A DNA stretch of 36,281 nucleotides from positions 1 to 36,281 of the forward strand of contig LFRY01000004.1 in the NCBI GenBank assembly GCA_001512995.1. The letters are read 5' to 3'. Origin of the DNA: Acholeplasmatales bacterium DTU067 (GTDB lineage Bacteria > Bacillota_I > Bacilli_A > ML615J-28 > CAG-698). The notes beneath the pieces are model-generated. The model was not told the origin of the DNA, made no database searches, and saw only the letters and a program-made list of their open reading frames with translations. A program made the translations under genes and the position numbers. Below are positions 16,427-23,140 of this stretch, one piece after another; the stretch's first letter is position 1, and each line of letters starts with the position of its first letter.

Positions 16427-16451
16427 AAAAAGAACTTGCAGGGCAAGTTCT
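16427..16451 (-). terminator. Terminator of the CBS-domain gene
   Basis: Perfect 9-bp inverted repeat AGAACTTGC / GCAAGTTCT (16431-16439, 16443-16451) with a 3-base loop; on the minus strand it is followed by TTTTT. It starts directly after the stop codon (16454-16452) and sits back to back with the plus-strand ispF terminator. Confidence 0.85.
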
Positions 16452-16922
16452 CTAGAGTGGGAAATCGTCGACTTCCAAATATTTAAGCGGTTTTTCAGTT
16501 TGCGGATTCGGGATTGATATTTCATACAAAATTTCATTGATGAACTTATTGGTGTGTTTTGTCCGGGCAACATCGGCCAGGCTCACAACACCGCAGAGTT
16601 TCTTTTCGTCATTGACGACGACTAAGCGTCTGATTTGATATTCGCCCATCACTTCCAGGGCCCGGGAGACTTTTTCATCGCGGTGGATGTCGACCACCAC
16701 AGGCGTCATGACATCTTCAACGGTTGCTTCGCCCGAAAGCCCCCGCGCCAGCCCGCGGATGACGATATCGCGGTCCGTGAGCACGCCCAGAACTTCGCGT
16801 TCGGCGTTGACGACGGGAACGAACCCGATGTCGTGCTTTTCGAAAAGTTTCGCAACCTCCGCGATTTTTGTGTCCTTAGTTGCTGTTATAACTTTTTTTG
16901 TCATTAATTCTTTTATTTTCAT
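16452..16922 (-). CDS. CBS-domain pair protein
   Basis: 156-residue soluble protein made of two CBS motifs (residues ~6-60 and ~70-125; VEDVMTPVVVDIHRDEKVSRAL, RRLVVVNDEKKLCGVVSLADVA). Such Bateman modules bind adenine nucleotides or related ligands (in some Firmicutes c-di-AMP or AMP) and act as regulatory proteins. The last 30 residues are unconserved-looking (NPQTEKPLKYLEVDDF). GAGGTGAAATC precedes the ATG. It is the only minus-strand gene in the 5.5-36 kb part of the window. The ligand cannot be told from sequence alone. Confidence 0.88.
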   Translation of the reverse strand: MKIKELMTKKVITATKDTKIAEVAKLFEKHDIGFVPVVNAEREVLGVLTDRDIVIRGLARGLSGEATVEDVMTPVVVDIHRDEKVSRALEVMGEYQIRRLVVVNDEKKLCGVVSLADVARTKHTNKFINEILYEISIPNPQTEKPLKYLEVDDFPL

Positions 16923-17008
16923 GATTTCACCTCGCCCTTATTATAAATTAAAAATTAAAATTATATACATTTATTTAAATCCGGGTACTATAATTTAGTA
17001 GAGTTATT

Positions 17009-17665
17009 ATGAAAGTCAAATCTTTTTTGAAATTTTCGAAGATTATCCTTTTCCTCTTCCTCCTCTTTTTTATGATCAACCTCATCTCCGGATATTTTTC
17101 CGAGAGGGTGCGGACCTATGTTGAACAAAAAGCGGAACTTGAAGTCGCAAACATCCTTGCTGCCGCCGTTTCTGAATCGGTCCTTCCCCACATCGACTTG
17201 GACGATTTGATCAAGACGGTGACGGTCGGAGGGGAAGCGGAAAGCATTTATATCAACACCTATCAGGTCAACAAGATTATGGCGGAAACCACGAAGGCAT
17301 TGCAAAGGGAGCTAGCAAGAATCGAAAACGACGAGGTGCTGAACAATTTAGTCCTCCCCTTTAACATCATCATCAGCGAAATCTTTTATACAAAATACGG
17401 TCCTTCCGTCAACATCGACATCCTTCCTGTCGGAAGCCTTGTCTGCGATGTCGTCACCACCTTCGATGATTACGGCATCAACAACATGCTGCTTGAGGTG
17501 AGCATCGTCGCGAACGTGAAGGTGCAGACGGTCATCCCCCTGCAAAAACAGGAAGTTGAAGTCGAAACCAGAATACCGATCGTCGTCCAGGTCATCCAGG
17601 GCAAAGTGCCGATTTATTATTATCACAACACCGACAGCAAATTCATTCCCCATCCGCTTCCGTAA
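17009..17665 (+). CDS. yunB: Sporulation protein YunB homologue
   Basis: 218 residues with one N-terminal membrane helix (about residues 10-30), then an extracytoplasmic domain typical of YunB: EQKAELEVANILAAAVSESVLP, a central segment ending with SEIFYTKYGPSVNIDILPVGSL, and a C-terminal region with the INNMLLEVSIVANVKVQTVIPL pattern that precedes VETRIPIVVQVIQGKVP. In Bacillus YunB is mother-cell expressed and needed for proper sporulation; its biochemical role is unknown. A TATAAT lies at 16990-16995 with no good -35; a sporulation sigma promoter could not be recognised. Identification rests on family resemblance I recall, without a search. Confidence 0.8.
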   Translation: MKVKSFLKFSKIILFLFLLFFMINLISGYFSERVRTYVEQKAELEVANILAAAVSESVLPHIDLDDLIKTVTVGGEAESIYINTYQVNKIMAETTKALQRELARIENDEVLNNLVLPFNIIISEIFYTKYGPSVNIDILPVGSLVCDVVTTFDDYGINNMLLEVSIVANVKVQTVIPLQKQEVEVETRIPIVVQVIQGKVPIYYYHNTDSKFIPHPLP

Positions 17666-17704
17666 AATTCAATCATTTTATTTTTATTTTTCTCAAAACT
17701 GTAG

Positions 17705-17710
17705 TATAAT
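17705..17710 (+). promoter_or_regulatory. Probable -10 box of the nfu gene
   Basis: TATAAT 26 bases before the ATG at 17736, in an AT-rich gap without a clear -35 hexamer. No terminator hairpin is visible after yunB. Confidence 0.45.
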
Positions 17711-17735
17711 ATTATTACGAAAGGAACGTGATTAT

Positions 17736-17972
17736 ATGGATACGGCACAAACGGAAAAACAAGTAAGGACAATTCTCACCAAGATTCGCCCCTATCTGCA
17801 ACGCGACGGAGGAGACATTGAGTTTGTAAAAATAGAAGACGGAATAGTATATGTGCGACTTCTCGGAGCCTGCGTCGGTTGCCCGAGCGTCAATCTTACC
17901 TTGAAAGACGGCATCGAAGCGATTCTGCTGGAAGAAGTTCCCGGAATCATCGGCGTCGAAAACATTGTTTGA
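17736..17972 (+). CDS. NifU C-terminal-like (Nfu) Fe-S cluster protein
   Basis: 78-residue single-domain Nfu protein that carries or delivers Fe-S clusters. Features: RPYLQRDGGDIEFVKIEDG, the cluster-binding C-x-x-C (GACVGCPS) and the closing EEVPGIIGVENIV. Start ATG 17736 has AAAGGAA upstream; earlier in-frame codons lie inside yunB and are not used. Comparable to Bacillus YutI. Own promoter and terminator. Confidence 0.9.
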   Translation: MDTAQTEKQVRTILTKIRPYLQRDGGDIEFVKIEDGIVYVRLLGACVGCPSVNLTLKDGIEAILLEEVPGIIGVENIV

Positions 17973-17974
17973 AC

Positions 17975-17993
17975 GGGCGAAAAGCCCTTTTTT
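17975..17993 (+). terminator. Terminator of the nfu gene
   Basis: Short stem GGGC-GAAAA-GCCC (17975-17978, 17984-17987) with six T residues, three bases after the stop codon. Confidence 0.75.
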
Positions 17994-18041
17994 AATAGGA
18001 AATAATCTCTAATCAATCACCGGTAATTTTACCATTTCTTC

Positions 18042-18071
18042 TTAACAAAAACCCGGGGATTGTGGTATAAT
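18042..18071 (+). promoter_or_regulatory. Promoter of the S1-protein/pgi unit
   Basis: TTAACA (18042-18047), 18 bases, TATAAT (18066-18071) with a TGG extended -10. It lies 24 bases before the ATG at 18096. Confidence 0.7.
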
Positions 18072-18095
18072 AGGTACAAGTTTTCGAGGTGTAGC

Positions 18096-18485
18096 ATGAT
18101 AAAAAAGGGAGAGATAGTATATGGAAAGATAACCAACATTCTCGGATACGGGGCTTTCGTCTCCGTCGGGGAATATGACGGTTTGATCCATATTTCCGAA
18201 TTTTCGGACAAGTATGTCAGAAGCATCGACGAGTATGTTTCGGTTGGCCAAAGAGTGAAACTGAAGGTCCTGGATGTGGACGAAAAAGCGAAAAGGTTGA
18301 AACTGAGTTACAAATTGCTGCATAAACAAAGGGGCGTGAAAGGGGAAGTTCCGAAATTCATCATCGGCTTCAAGACGCTCCGCAAGGCGATTCCCGATTT
18401 CATCACCAAAGAACTCGAAAAAATCAAAAGGGAACCGCTCAAGACAAATTTGCTTAAGGAAGGGAAATTAAAAATCAAATTCTAG
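18096..18485 (+). CDS. S1 RNA-binding domain protein (YugI/GSP13-like)
   Basis: 129 residues. Residues 1-72 are a canonical S1/OB fold (KKGEIVYGKITNILGYGAFV, YDGLIHISEFSDKYV, VGQRVKLKVLDVDEKAKRLKLS), followed by a basic tail. In Bacillus such proteins bind ribosomes or RNA as general stress proteins. Start ATG 18096 is chosen because GAGGTG lies just upstream; an earlier in-frame ATG at 18060 falls upstream of the -10 box. Eleven bases separate it from pgi. Confidence 0.88.
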   Translation: MIKKGEIVYGKITNILGYGAFVSVGEYDGLIHISEFSDKYVRSIDEYVSVGQRVKLKVLDVDEKAKRLKLSYKLLHKQRGVKGEVPKFIIGFKTLRKAIPDFITKELEKIKREPLKTNLLKEGKLKIKF

Positions 18486-18496
18486 AGGTTGGGAAT

Positions 18497-19774
18497 ATGA
18501 GAATAATTGATTATCAACATGCTTTAAAATTCATTACGGAAAAAGAGATAGCTGCCATGGAGGGCGAAACTCTCTCCGCTAAATCGAAACTTGTGAATAG
18601 AACCGGCCCGGGATCGGATTTCACCGGCTGGGTTGATTACCCGCTTGCAGGTGAAGAAAACATCAAAAAAATCACTGCCGCCGCCCGCAGAATCAGGGAG
18701 AATTCGGAAGTTCTCCTCGTGATTGGCATTGGCGGCTCCTATCTCGGCGCGAAGGCCGGTCTGGAGTTGCTCAACCCTTATTTTGGAAAGCAGGGTGGGC
18801 CGGAAATCCTTTTTGCGGGGCACACCCTTTCCTCGTCTTATACGCGGGAACTCATAGATTATTTGCAGGGAAAGAACTTTTCCGTCAATGTCATTTCCAA
18901 GTCGGGGACGACCACGGAACCGGCGATTGCTTTCCGGATTTTTAAAAAGCTTTTGGAAGAAAAATATGGGGAGGAAGCCCGCGAGCGCATTTATGTGACC
19001 ACGACGATTGGGAAAGGCGCTCTTTATGGAATTGCCGTGGAAAATGGCTACGAGATGTTTGGGATTTCTGAGGACATCGGCGGCCGTTATTCTGTCCTGA
19101 CGCCGGTTGGCCTTTTGCCCTTCGCAGTTGCGGGCATCGATGTCGGAGCGATTCTGGAAGGAGCTGCTTCCGCGCGGGAAGACGCGCTCACAAAACCCTA
19201 TCTTGAAAATGACGCCCTGCTCTATGCGGCTTTAAGAAATCTTTTCTACCGCCGCGGCAAAACCGTCGAATTATTGGCAAGTTATGAACCAAAACTCAGG
19301 TATTTCGGCGAATGGTACAAACAGCTTTTTGGGGAATCCGAGGGGAAGGATGGCAAGGGCTTGTTCCCTGCAAGCGTCCTCTACACCACCGATCTCCATT
19401 CCCTTGGCCAATATGTCCAGGACGGCGAAAGAATTCTTTTCGAGACCGTCATTAATTTTGAGAAGCCGGAGAAAGATATGGTTCTGATCCGTGAAGAGGA
19501 GGATTTTGACGGGCTGAATTACCTGGCCGGAAAGAGCTTGGACTATGTCAACAGACAGGCCTTAAAGGGCACCGTTCTGGCCCATGTTGACGGGGACGTG
19601 CCTAATCTGCTTTTGAACTTTCCGGAAATCTCCGCACGGCAATTCGGACGCATGGTTTACTTCTTCATGTTCGCTTGCGGCGTTAGCGGTTATCTGTTGG
19701 GAGTGAATCCCTTTAACCAGGAAGGCGTCGAAGCTTATAAGCGGAACATGTTTACTTTATTGGGCAAGCCTTGA
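18497..19774 (+). CDS. pgi: Glucose-6-phosphate isomerase
   Basis: Interconverts glucose 6-phosphate and fructose 6-phosphate in glycolysis. The 425-residue protein is of the short Firmicutes type: IGIGGSYLGAKAGLELL, the phosphate-binding VISKSGTTTEPAIAFRIF, IGGRYSVLTPVGLLP, GEWYKQLFGESEGKDGKG with the catalytic glutamate, TTDLHSLGQYVQDG with the catalytic histidine, and NQEGVEAYKRNMF with the C-terminal lysine. Preceded by AGAGGTTGGGA. Co-transcribed with the S1 protein. Confidence 0.97.
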   Translation: MRIIDYQHALKFITEKEIAAMEGETLSAKSKLVNRTGPGSDFTGWVDYPLAGEENIKKITAAARRIRENSEVLLVIGIGGSYLGAKAGLELLNPYFGKQGGPEILFAGHTLSSSYTRELIDYLQGKNFSVNVISKSGTTTEPAIAFRIFKKLLEEKYGEEARERIYVTTTIGKGALYGIAVENGYEMFGISEDIGGRYSVLTPVGLLPFAVAGIDVGAILEGAASAREDALTKPYLENDALLYAALRNLFYRRGKTVELLASYEPKLRYFGEWYKQLFGESEGKDGKGLFPASVLYTTDLHSLGQYVQDGERILFETVINFEKPEKDMVLIREEEDFDGLNYLAGKSLDYVNRQALKGTVLAHVDGDVPNLLLNFPEISARQFGRMVYFFMFACGVSGYLLGVNPFNQEGVEAYKRNMFTLLGKP

Positions 19775-19809
19775 AAATAAATTTCGGAAAACAGAATATT
19801 GGCCAAACG

Positions 19810-19850
19810 GAAATCAAATATCTTTGCCATATTTGATTTCTTGTCATTTC
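19810..19850 (+). terminator. Terminator of the S1/pgi unit
   Basis: Perfect 12-bp AT-rich stem GAAATCAAATAT / ATATTTGATTTC (19810-19821, 19829-19840) with a 7-base loop, followed by TTGTCATTTC. The T-tail is interrupted, so efficiency is uncertain. Confidence 0.65.
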
Positions 19851-19888
19851 TTCGCCTCGTTTTTAATAAGTTGATATTGTGATGGAAA

Positions 19889-20563
19889 ATGAAGGTTAAG
19901 AAGGTCTTCAATGCAATTCTCTTGGGCGTTCTCTTCATCACTTCTGTCGGGGCGGTGGTGGTGAGCAGGAATATCGTCTCTGAATCGAAACTGATTTACA
20001 TTGATCCGGGGCACGGGGGTTCGGACGGCGGGGCGGTCGGATACCAAGGCATCAGCGAAAAAGACATCGTGCTTGCCATCGGGAAAAAGCTGAAGCATTT
20101 TTTGGAACAGGCCGGTTATGAAGTCCTGATGACAAGGAGCGGGGATTATGACCTTGCGCCGGAAGATAGCGAAAACCGCAAACGGGACGACATTCACAAA
20201 AGAACGGAACTGATCAATTCCTCGCGTTGCCGACTCTATGTTTCGATTCATGCCAATAAATTTTCCAATCCCAGGATTTTCGGCGCGCAGGTCTTTTATA
20301 ATCCGCGCTCGGAGGAATCGAGGGAGCTTTCGGAAGCGATTCAGGAAGCGATCAAAGCCCTGCTTCAAAACACGGACAGATTCGCAAAAACCATCAGCGA
20401 CAAATACCTCATCGACAATGCAAAGAAAACCGGCTGCCTCGTCGAAGTCGGGTTTTTATCGAATCCGGAGGAAGCGAAGATGCTGACCGACGAACATTAT
20501 CAAGAAAAACTTGCTTATGCTATTTTTCTCGGCATAGCATCTTTTCTCGATAAGAACCGCTGA
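19889..20563 (+). CDS. cwlD: N-acetylmuramoyl-L-alanine amidase, CwlD-like
   Basis: Zinc amidase (Amidase_3) that removes peptides from muramic acid; CwlD makes the muramic-delta-lactam of the spore cortex. The 224-residue protein has an N-terminal membrane/signal helix (residues 8-26), then IDPGHGGSDGGAVG (first zinc His), SEKDIVLAIGKKL, MTRSGDYDLAPED, HKRTELINSS, LYVSIHANKFS (zinc His), and LVEVGFLSNPEEA (catalytic Glu). The DYDLA and KRTELIN segments and the short, SPOR/LysM-free layout fit CwlD rather than growth-phase amidases. ATG 19889; the ribosome binding site is weak. No clear sigma-A promoter in the 48 bases after the pgi terminator, compatible with a sporulation sigma factor. Confidence 0.87.
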   Translation: MKVKKVFNAILLGVLFITSVGAVVVSRNIVSESKLIYIDPGHGGSDGGAVGYQGISEKDIVLAIGKKLKHFLEQAGYEVLMTRSGDYDLAPEDSENRKRDDIHKRTELINSSRCRLYVSIHANKFSNPRIFGAQVFYNPRSEESRELSEAIQEAIKALLQNTDRFAKTISDKYLIDNAKKTGCLVEVGFLSNPEEAKMLTDEHYQEKLAYAIFLGIASFLDKNR

Positions 20564-20566
20564 TTA

Positions 20567-20575
20567 TGGTATAAT
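20567..20575 (+). promoter_or_regulatory. Extended -10 promoter of the t6A operon
   Basis: TGGTATAAT (20567-20575) starts four bases after the cwlD stop and lies 15 bases before the tsaE ATG at 20591. The -35 (TCGATA, 20547-20552, 17-base spacer) is poor and sits inside cwlD. Confidence 0.6.
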
Positions 20576-20590
20576 ACATGGGGTGAAACA

Positions 20591-21043
20591 ATGGTCAAAG
20601 AAATAGAAATCTACAGCGAAAGCGAAATGATCGCTTTGGGACATAGAATCGGCAAACTCTTGGACAAAAACATGGTCATCGCTCTGACCGGTGATTTGGG
20701 GGCCGGAAAAACCACTCTTACGAAAGGCATCGGACAAGCCCTGGGGGTGGAGTCAACAATCAACAGCCCCACATTCATCATTCTCAAAGTCCATTTCGGG
20801 AGAATGCCCCTCTATCACATGGATGTTTACAGAATAGGACCGGACAGCGGGGACGATTATCTGGAAGAATATTTTGAAAAGGAGGGCGTCGCCGTGATCG
20901 AATGGGCGGAAAACATCGCCCATCTTCTGCCGGATTCATATTTGGGAATTGAAATCAAGAATCTCGGCGGCACGAAAAGGGCAGTGCGCCTTTCCGGGAA
21001 TAATCCGAAATATGAAAAAATCATTGAAAGCGTGATTGTATGA
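20591..21043 (+). CDS. tsaE: tRNA t6A biosynthesis ATPase TsaE
   Basis: ATPase that works with TsaB and TsaD in making N6-threonylcarbamoyladenosine at A37 of ANN-decoding tRNAs. 150 residues with Walker A LTGDLGAGKTTLTKGIG, the switch-like SPTFIILKVH, YHMDVYRIG and the Walker-B-like VAVIEWAENI. GGGGTGAAAC precedes the ATG. Its last codon overlaps tsaB (ATGA). Confidence 0.96.
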   Translation: MVKEIEIYSESEMIALGHRIGKLLDKNMVIALTGDLGAGKTTLTKGIGQALGVESTINSPTFIILKVHFGRMPLYHMDVYRIGPDSGDDYLEEYFEKEGVAVIEWAENIAHLLPDSYLGIEIKNLGGTKRAVRLSGNNPKYEKIIESVIV

Positions 21044-21615
21044 AAACTCTTTATCTTGATGCTTCTACAAGCCTGCTCTACGTTTCTTTTTATGAGGGCG
21101 AGAAAAAACTCTATGAGGTTTTGGGCGAGGGCAGGAACGACCATTCGGAGAATCTGTTGAATGCGGTGAAGGCCGGGCTGGAAGAATGCAATCTGAAAGT
21201 AAAAGATTTCGAAAGAATCGTCGTCGGCATCGGTCCCGGTTCCTACACGGGGCTCAGGGTTGCCCTGACCGTCGCCAAAATGTTTGCCTGGACTTTAAAC
21301 ATCCCCCTTTATAAAGCAAGCTCCTTGGATTTTCTTGCTTCAGGATATTTTCGGCGGGACGGGATTTATGCGATTTCCACCCGCGCGAAGAAGGGCCATG
21401 TTTACGGAAAACTGCTTGAGATAAAAGCAGGAAAGCAGAGAGACATCCTTGAGGATGCCTTTCTGAAAACAGAGGAGTTTGATGAAAAAATTGCCGCCCA
21501 TGATTATCAAGCGGTGGGCGTTGACAATTATCTGATTGATCCGCTGCTTTTAAAAATTACAAAAGTCGACGATTTGCACGACATTACGCCTAATTATTTG
21601 CGTGGGGAGTTATGA
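21040..21615 (+). CDS. tsaB: t6A biosynthesis protein TsaB
   Basis: ASKHA-fold partner that dimerises with TsaD. 191 residues: LYLDASTSLLYVSFYEG, HSENLLNAV, and the signature VVGIGPGSYTGLRVAL-TVAKMFAWTLNIPLY. Shorter than the ~230 residues of many relatives, with a reduced C-terminal subdomain. Overlaps tsaE and rimI by four bases on each side (ATGA). Confidence 0.95.
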   Translation: MKTLYLDASTSLLYVSFYEGEKKLYEVLGEGRNDHSENLLNAVKAGLEECNLKVKDFERIVVGIGPGSYTGLRVALTVAKMFAWTLNIPLYKASSLDFLASGYFRRDGIYAISTRAKKGHVYGKLLEIKAGKQRDILEDAFLKTEEFDEKIAAHDYQAVGVDNYLIDPLLLKITKVDDLHDITPNYLRGEL

Positions 21616-22061
21616 AATATCTCATCAGGCCGCTTGAAGAAAAGGACATTGAGGCGATCGTTGCCGGAGAAATGGAAGTGTTCGGGGATTCGCTGGGCTA
21701 TGACTTGATTTATGCCGATTTGAAACTGAATCCCTATGCCCATTATCTTGTGCTGGAAATTGACGGCGAAGTCGGCGGTTATTTGAGTTTGTGGATTACG
21801 GGGGAGGCCGCGGAAATGATTAATTTTTATGTCGCGAAGAAATACCAGGGAATGGGTTTCGGGAAGAAATTGCTTGATTTTGCTCTGCGCCTCTGCCGCT
21901 TATGCAAGGTCAAGTCGCTCAGTTTGGAAGTCAGGAGCTCAAACCTTCCTGCTCTGAGGCTTTATGAAAAATACGGCTTCGTCTTCTCCCATGTCCGGAA
22001 ATCCTATTATCGGGACGGAAGCGACGCCCATGTCCTGATCAAAAAGTTTGAGGTGAAATAA
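21612..22061 (+). CDS. rimI: Ribosomal protein S18-alanine N-acetyltransferase RimI family
   Basis: GNAT acetyltransferase of 149 residues, classically acetylating the N-terminus of S18, though the target can vary. It shows the GNAT core: EVGGYLSLWI, AEMINFYVAKKYQGMGFGKKLLDFAL (acetyl-CoA-binding R/Q-x-x-G-x-G/A, here QGMGFG), LEVRSSNLPALRLYEKYGF and VRKSYYRDGSDA with ILI-type ending. Coupled to tsaB (ATGA) and to tsaD (TAATG). Confidence 0.93.
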   Translation: MKYLIRPLEEKDIEAIVAGEMEVFGDSLGYDLIYADLKLNPYAHYLVLEIDGEVGGYLSLWITGEAAEMINFYVAKKYQGMGFGKKLLDFALRLCRLCKVKSLSLEVRSSNLPALRLYEKYGFVFSHVRKSYYRDGSDAHVLIKKFEVK

Positions 22062-23026
22062 TGATTGTTTTAGGCGTGGAAACAAGCTGCGACGAGACAG
22101 CGGTCGCGGTCGTGAAGGACGGAAGGGAAATCCTCTCCAATGTCGTCTTCTCGCAAATCAAATACCATCAAGATTACGGGGGCGTGGTACCGGAGGTTGC
22201 GAGCAGGCATCATTTAAGAAAGATCATCCCCGTATTCGAGCGGGCGTTGGCGGAAGCGAAGATCAACCCAGCGGAAATCGATTTGGTGGCGGTGACGGCG
22301 AAACCGGGACTGATCGGTTCTTTGTTTGTTGGGATCAACGCCGCCAAGGCTTTTGCGCTCGCCCACGACTTGGAATACATGGAAGTCAATCACATCGAAG
22401 GGCACATCTATGCCAACTACATCGAAAAGGATTTTTATTTTCCGATTCTGGCCTTGGTCGTCTCCGGGGGACACACGGAACTCATCCTGATGCGTGACCA
22501 TTACCAATTCGAGGTTTTGGGAGAAACCTTGGACGATGCGGTCGGCGAATGCTATGACAAAGTCGGGCGCGTGATGGGGCTGGATTATCCCGCGGGCGCC
22601 CTGGTCGATGAGCTCGCGCAGCGGGGGAAGCCGGCTTATAAACTTCCGCTGATTTACCTAGACAAGGACAGCTATGATTTTTCTTTCTCAGGTCTGAAAT
22701 CGGCAGTGATAAATCTGCTCAATACGGCGAAAATGAAAAACGAAGAGGTGAATCTCGCGGATTTGGCACGTTCATTTCAGGACAGCGCGGTCAAAGTCCT
22801 GACCGACAAAACGATCCGCGCCGCCAAGGAACACAATGCCCGGCAAATCATCGTCGCTGGGGGAGTCGCTGCCAACCGCGGACTGCGAGAAGCTTTGCAA
22901 GCGGAAGTGAAAAAGCTTGACGGCGTCGCTCTGAGTTTTCCCTCCTTAAAATATTGCACGGACAATGCCGCCATGATCGCGGTTGCGGCTTATTTCAAAC
23001 ATCGGACCGAAAACAAGCGCTCTTGA
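22061..23026 (+). CDS. tsaD: tRNA N6-threonylcarbamoyltransferase TsaD
   Basis: Transfers the threonylcarbamoyl group to A37 of tRNA. 321 residues with VLGVETSCDETAVAVV, PEVASRHHL, the metal-binding H-x-x-x-H in NHIEGHIYA, VSGGHTELIL, ETLDDAVGECYDKVGR, DFSFSGLKSA, VAGGVAANRGLR and the closing CTDNAAMIA. Length slightly below the usual ~335. Last gene of the t6A operon; its stop codon lies in the loop of the terminator. TsaC/Sua5, which supplies the intermediate, is not in the window. Confidence 0.97.
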   Translation: MIVLGVETSCDETAVAVVKDGREILSNVVFSQIKYHQDYGGVVPEVASRHHLRKIIPVFERALAEAKINPAEIDLVAVTAKPGLIGSLFVGINAAKAFALAHDLEYMEVNHIEGHIYANYIEKDFYFPILALVVSGGHTELILMRDHYQFEVLGETLDDAVGECYDKVGRVMGLDYPAGALVDELAQRGKPAYKLPLIYLDKDSYDFSFSGLKSAVINLLNTAKMKNEEVNLADLARSFQDSAVKVLTDKTIRAAKEHNARQIIVAGGVAANRGLREALQAEVKKLDGVALSFPSLKYCTDNAAMIAVAAYFKHRTENKRS

Positions 23027-23046
23027 GGGCGCTTTTCTACTTTTTT
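23015..23046 (+). terminator. Terminator of the t6A operon, with the tsaD stop in its loop
   Basis: AAGCGCTC / GGGCGCTT (23015-23022, 23027-23034; one G-T pair) closed by a TTGA loop that contains the TGA stop of tsaD, then a T-rich tail TTCTACTTTTTT. Confidence 0.8.
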
Positions 23047-23066
23047 AAAACATTGCCTTGAAAATA

Positions 23067-23095
23067 TTGTAAAATTCGAAGAAAAATGGTATAAT
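23067..23095 (+). promoter_or_regulatory. Promoter of the six-gene 23141-33503 operon
   Basis: TTGTAA (23067-23072), 17 bases, TATAAT (23090-23095) preceded by TGG (extended -10). The TTG start of the first gene is 46 bases downstream after a strong GAGGAGG site. Confidence 0.75.
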
Positions 23096-23140
23096 TATAA
23101 ATGATTATATAACGGATGCGAGAAGAGGAGGACTAAAAAA

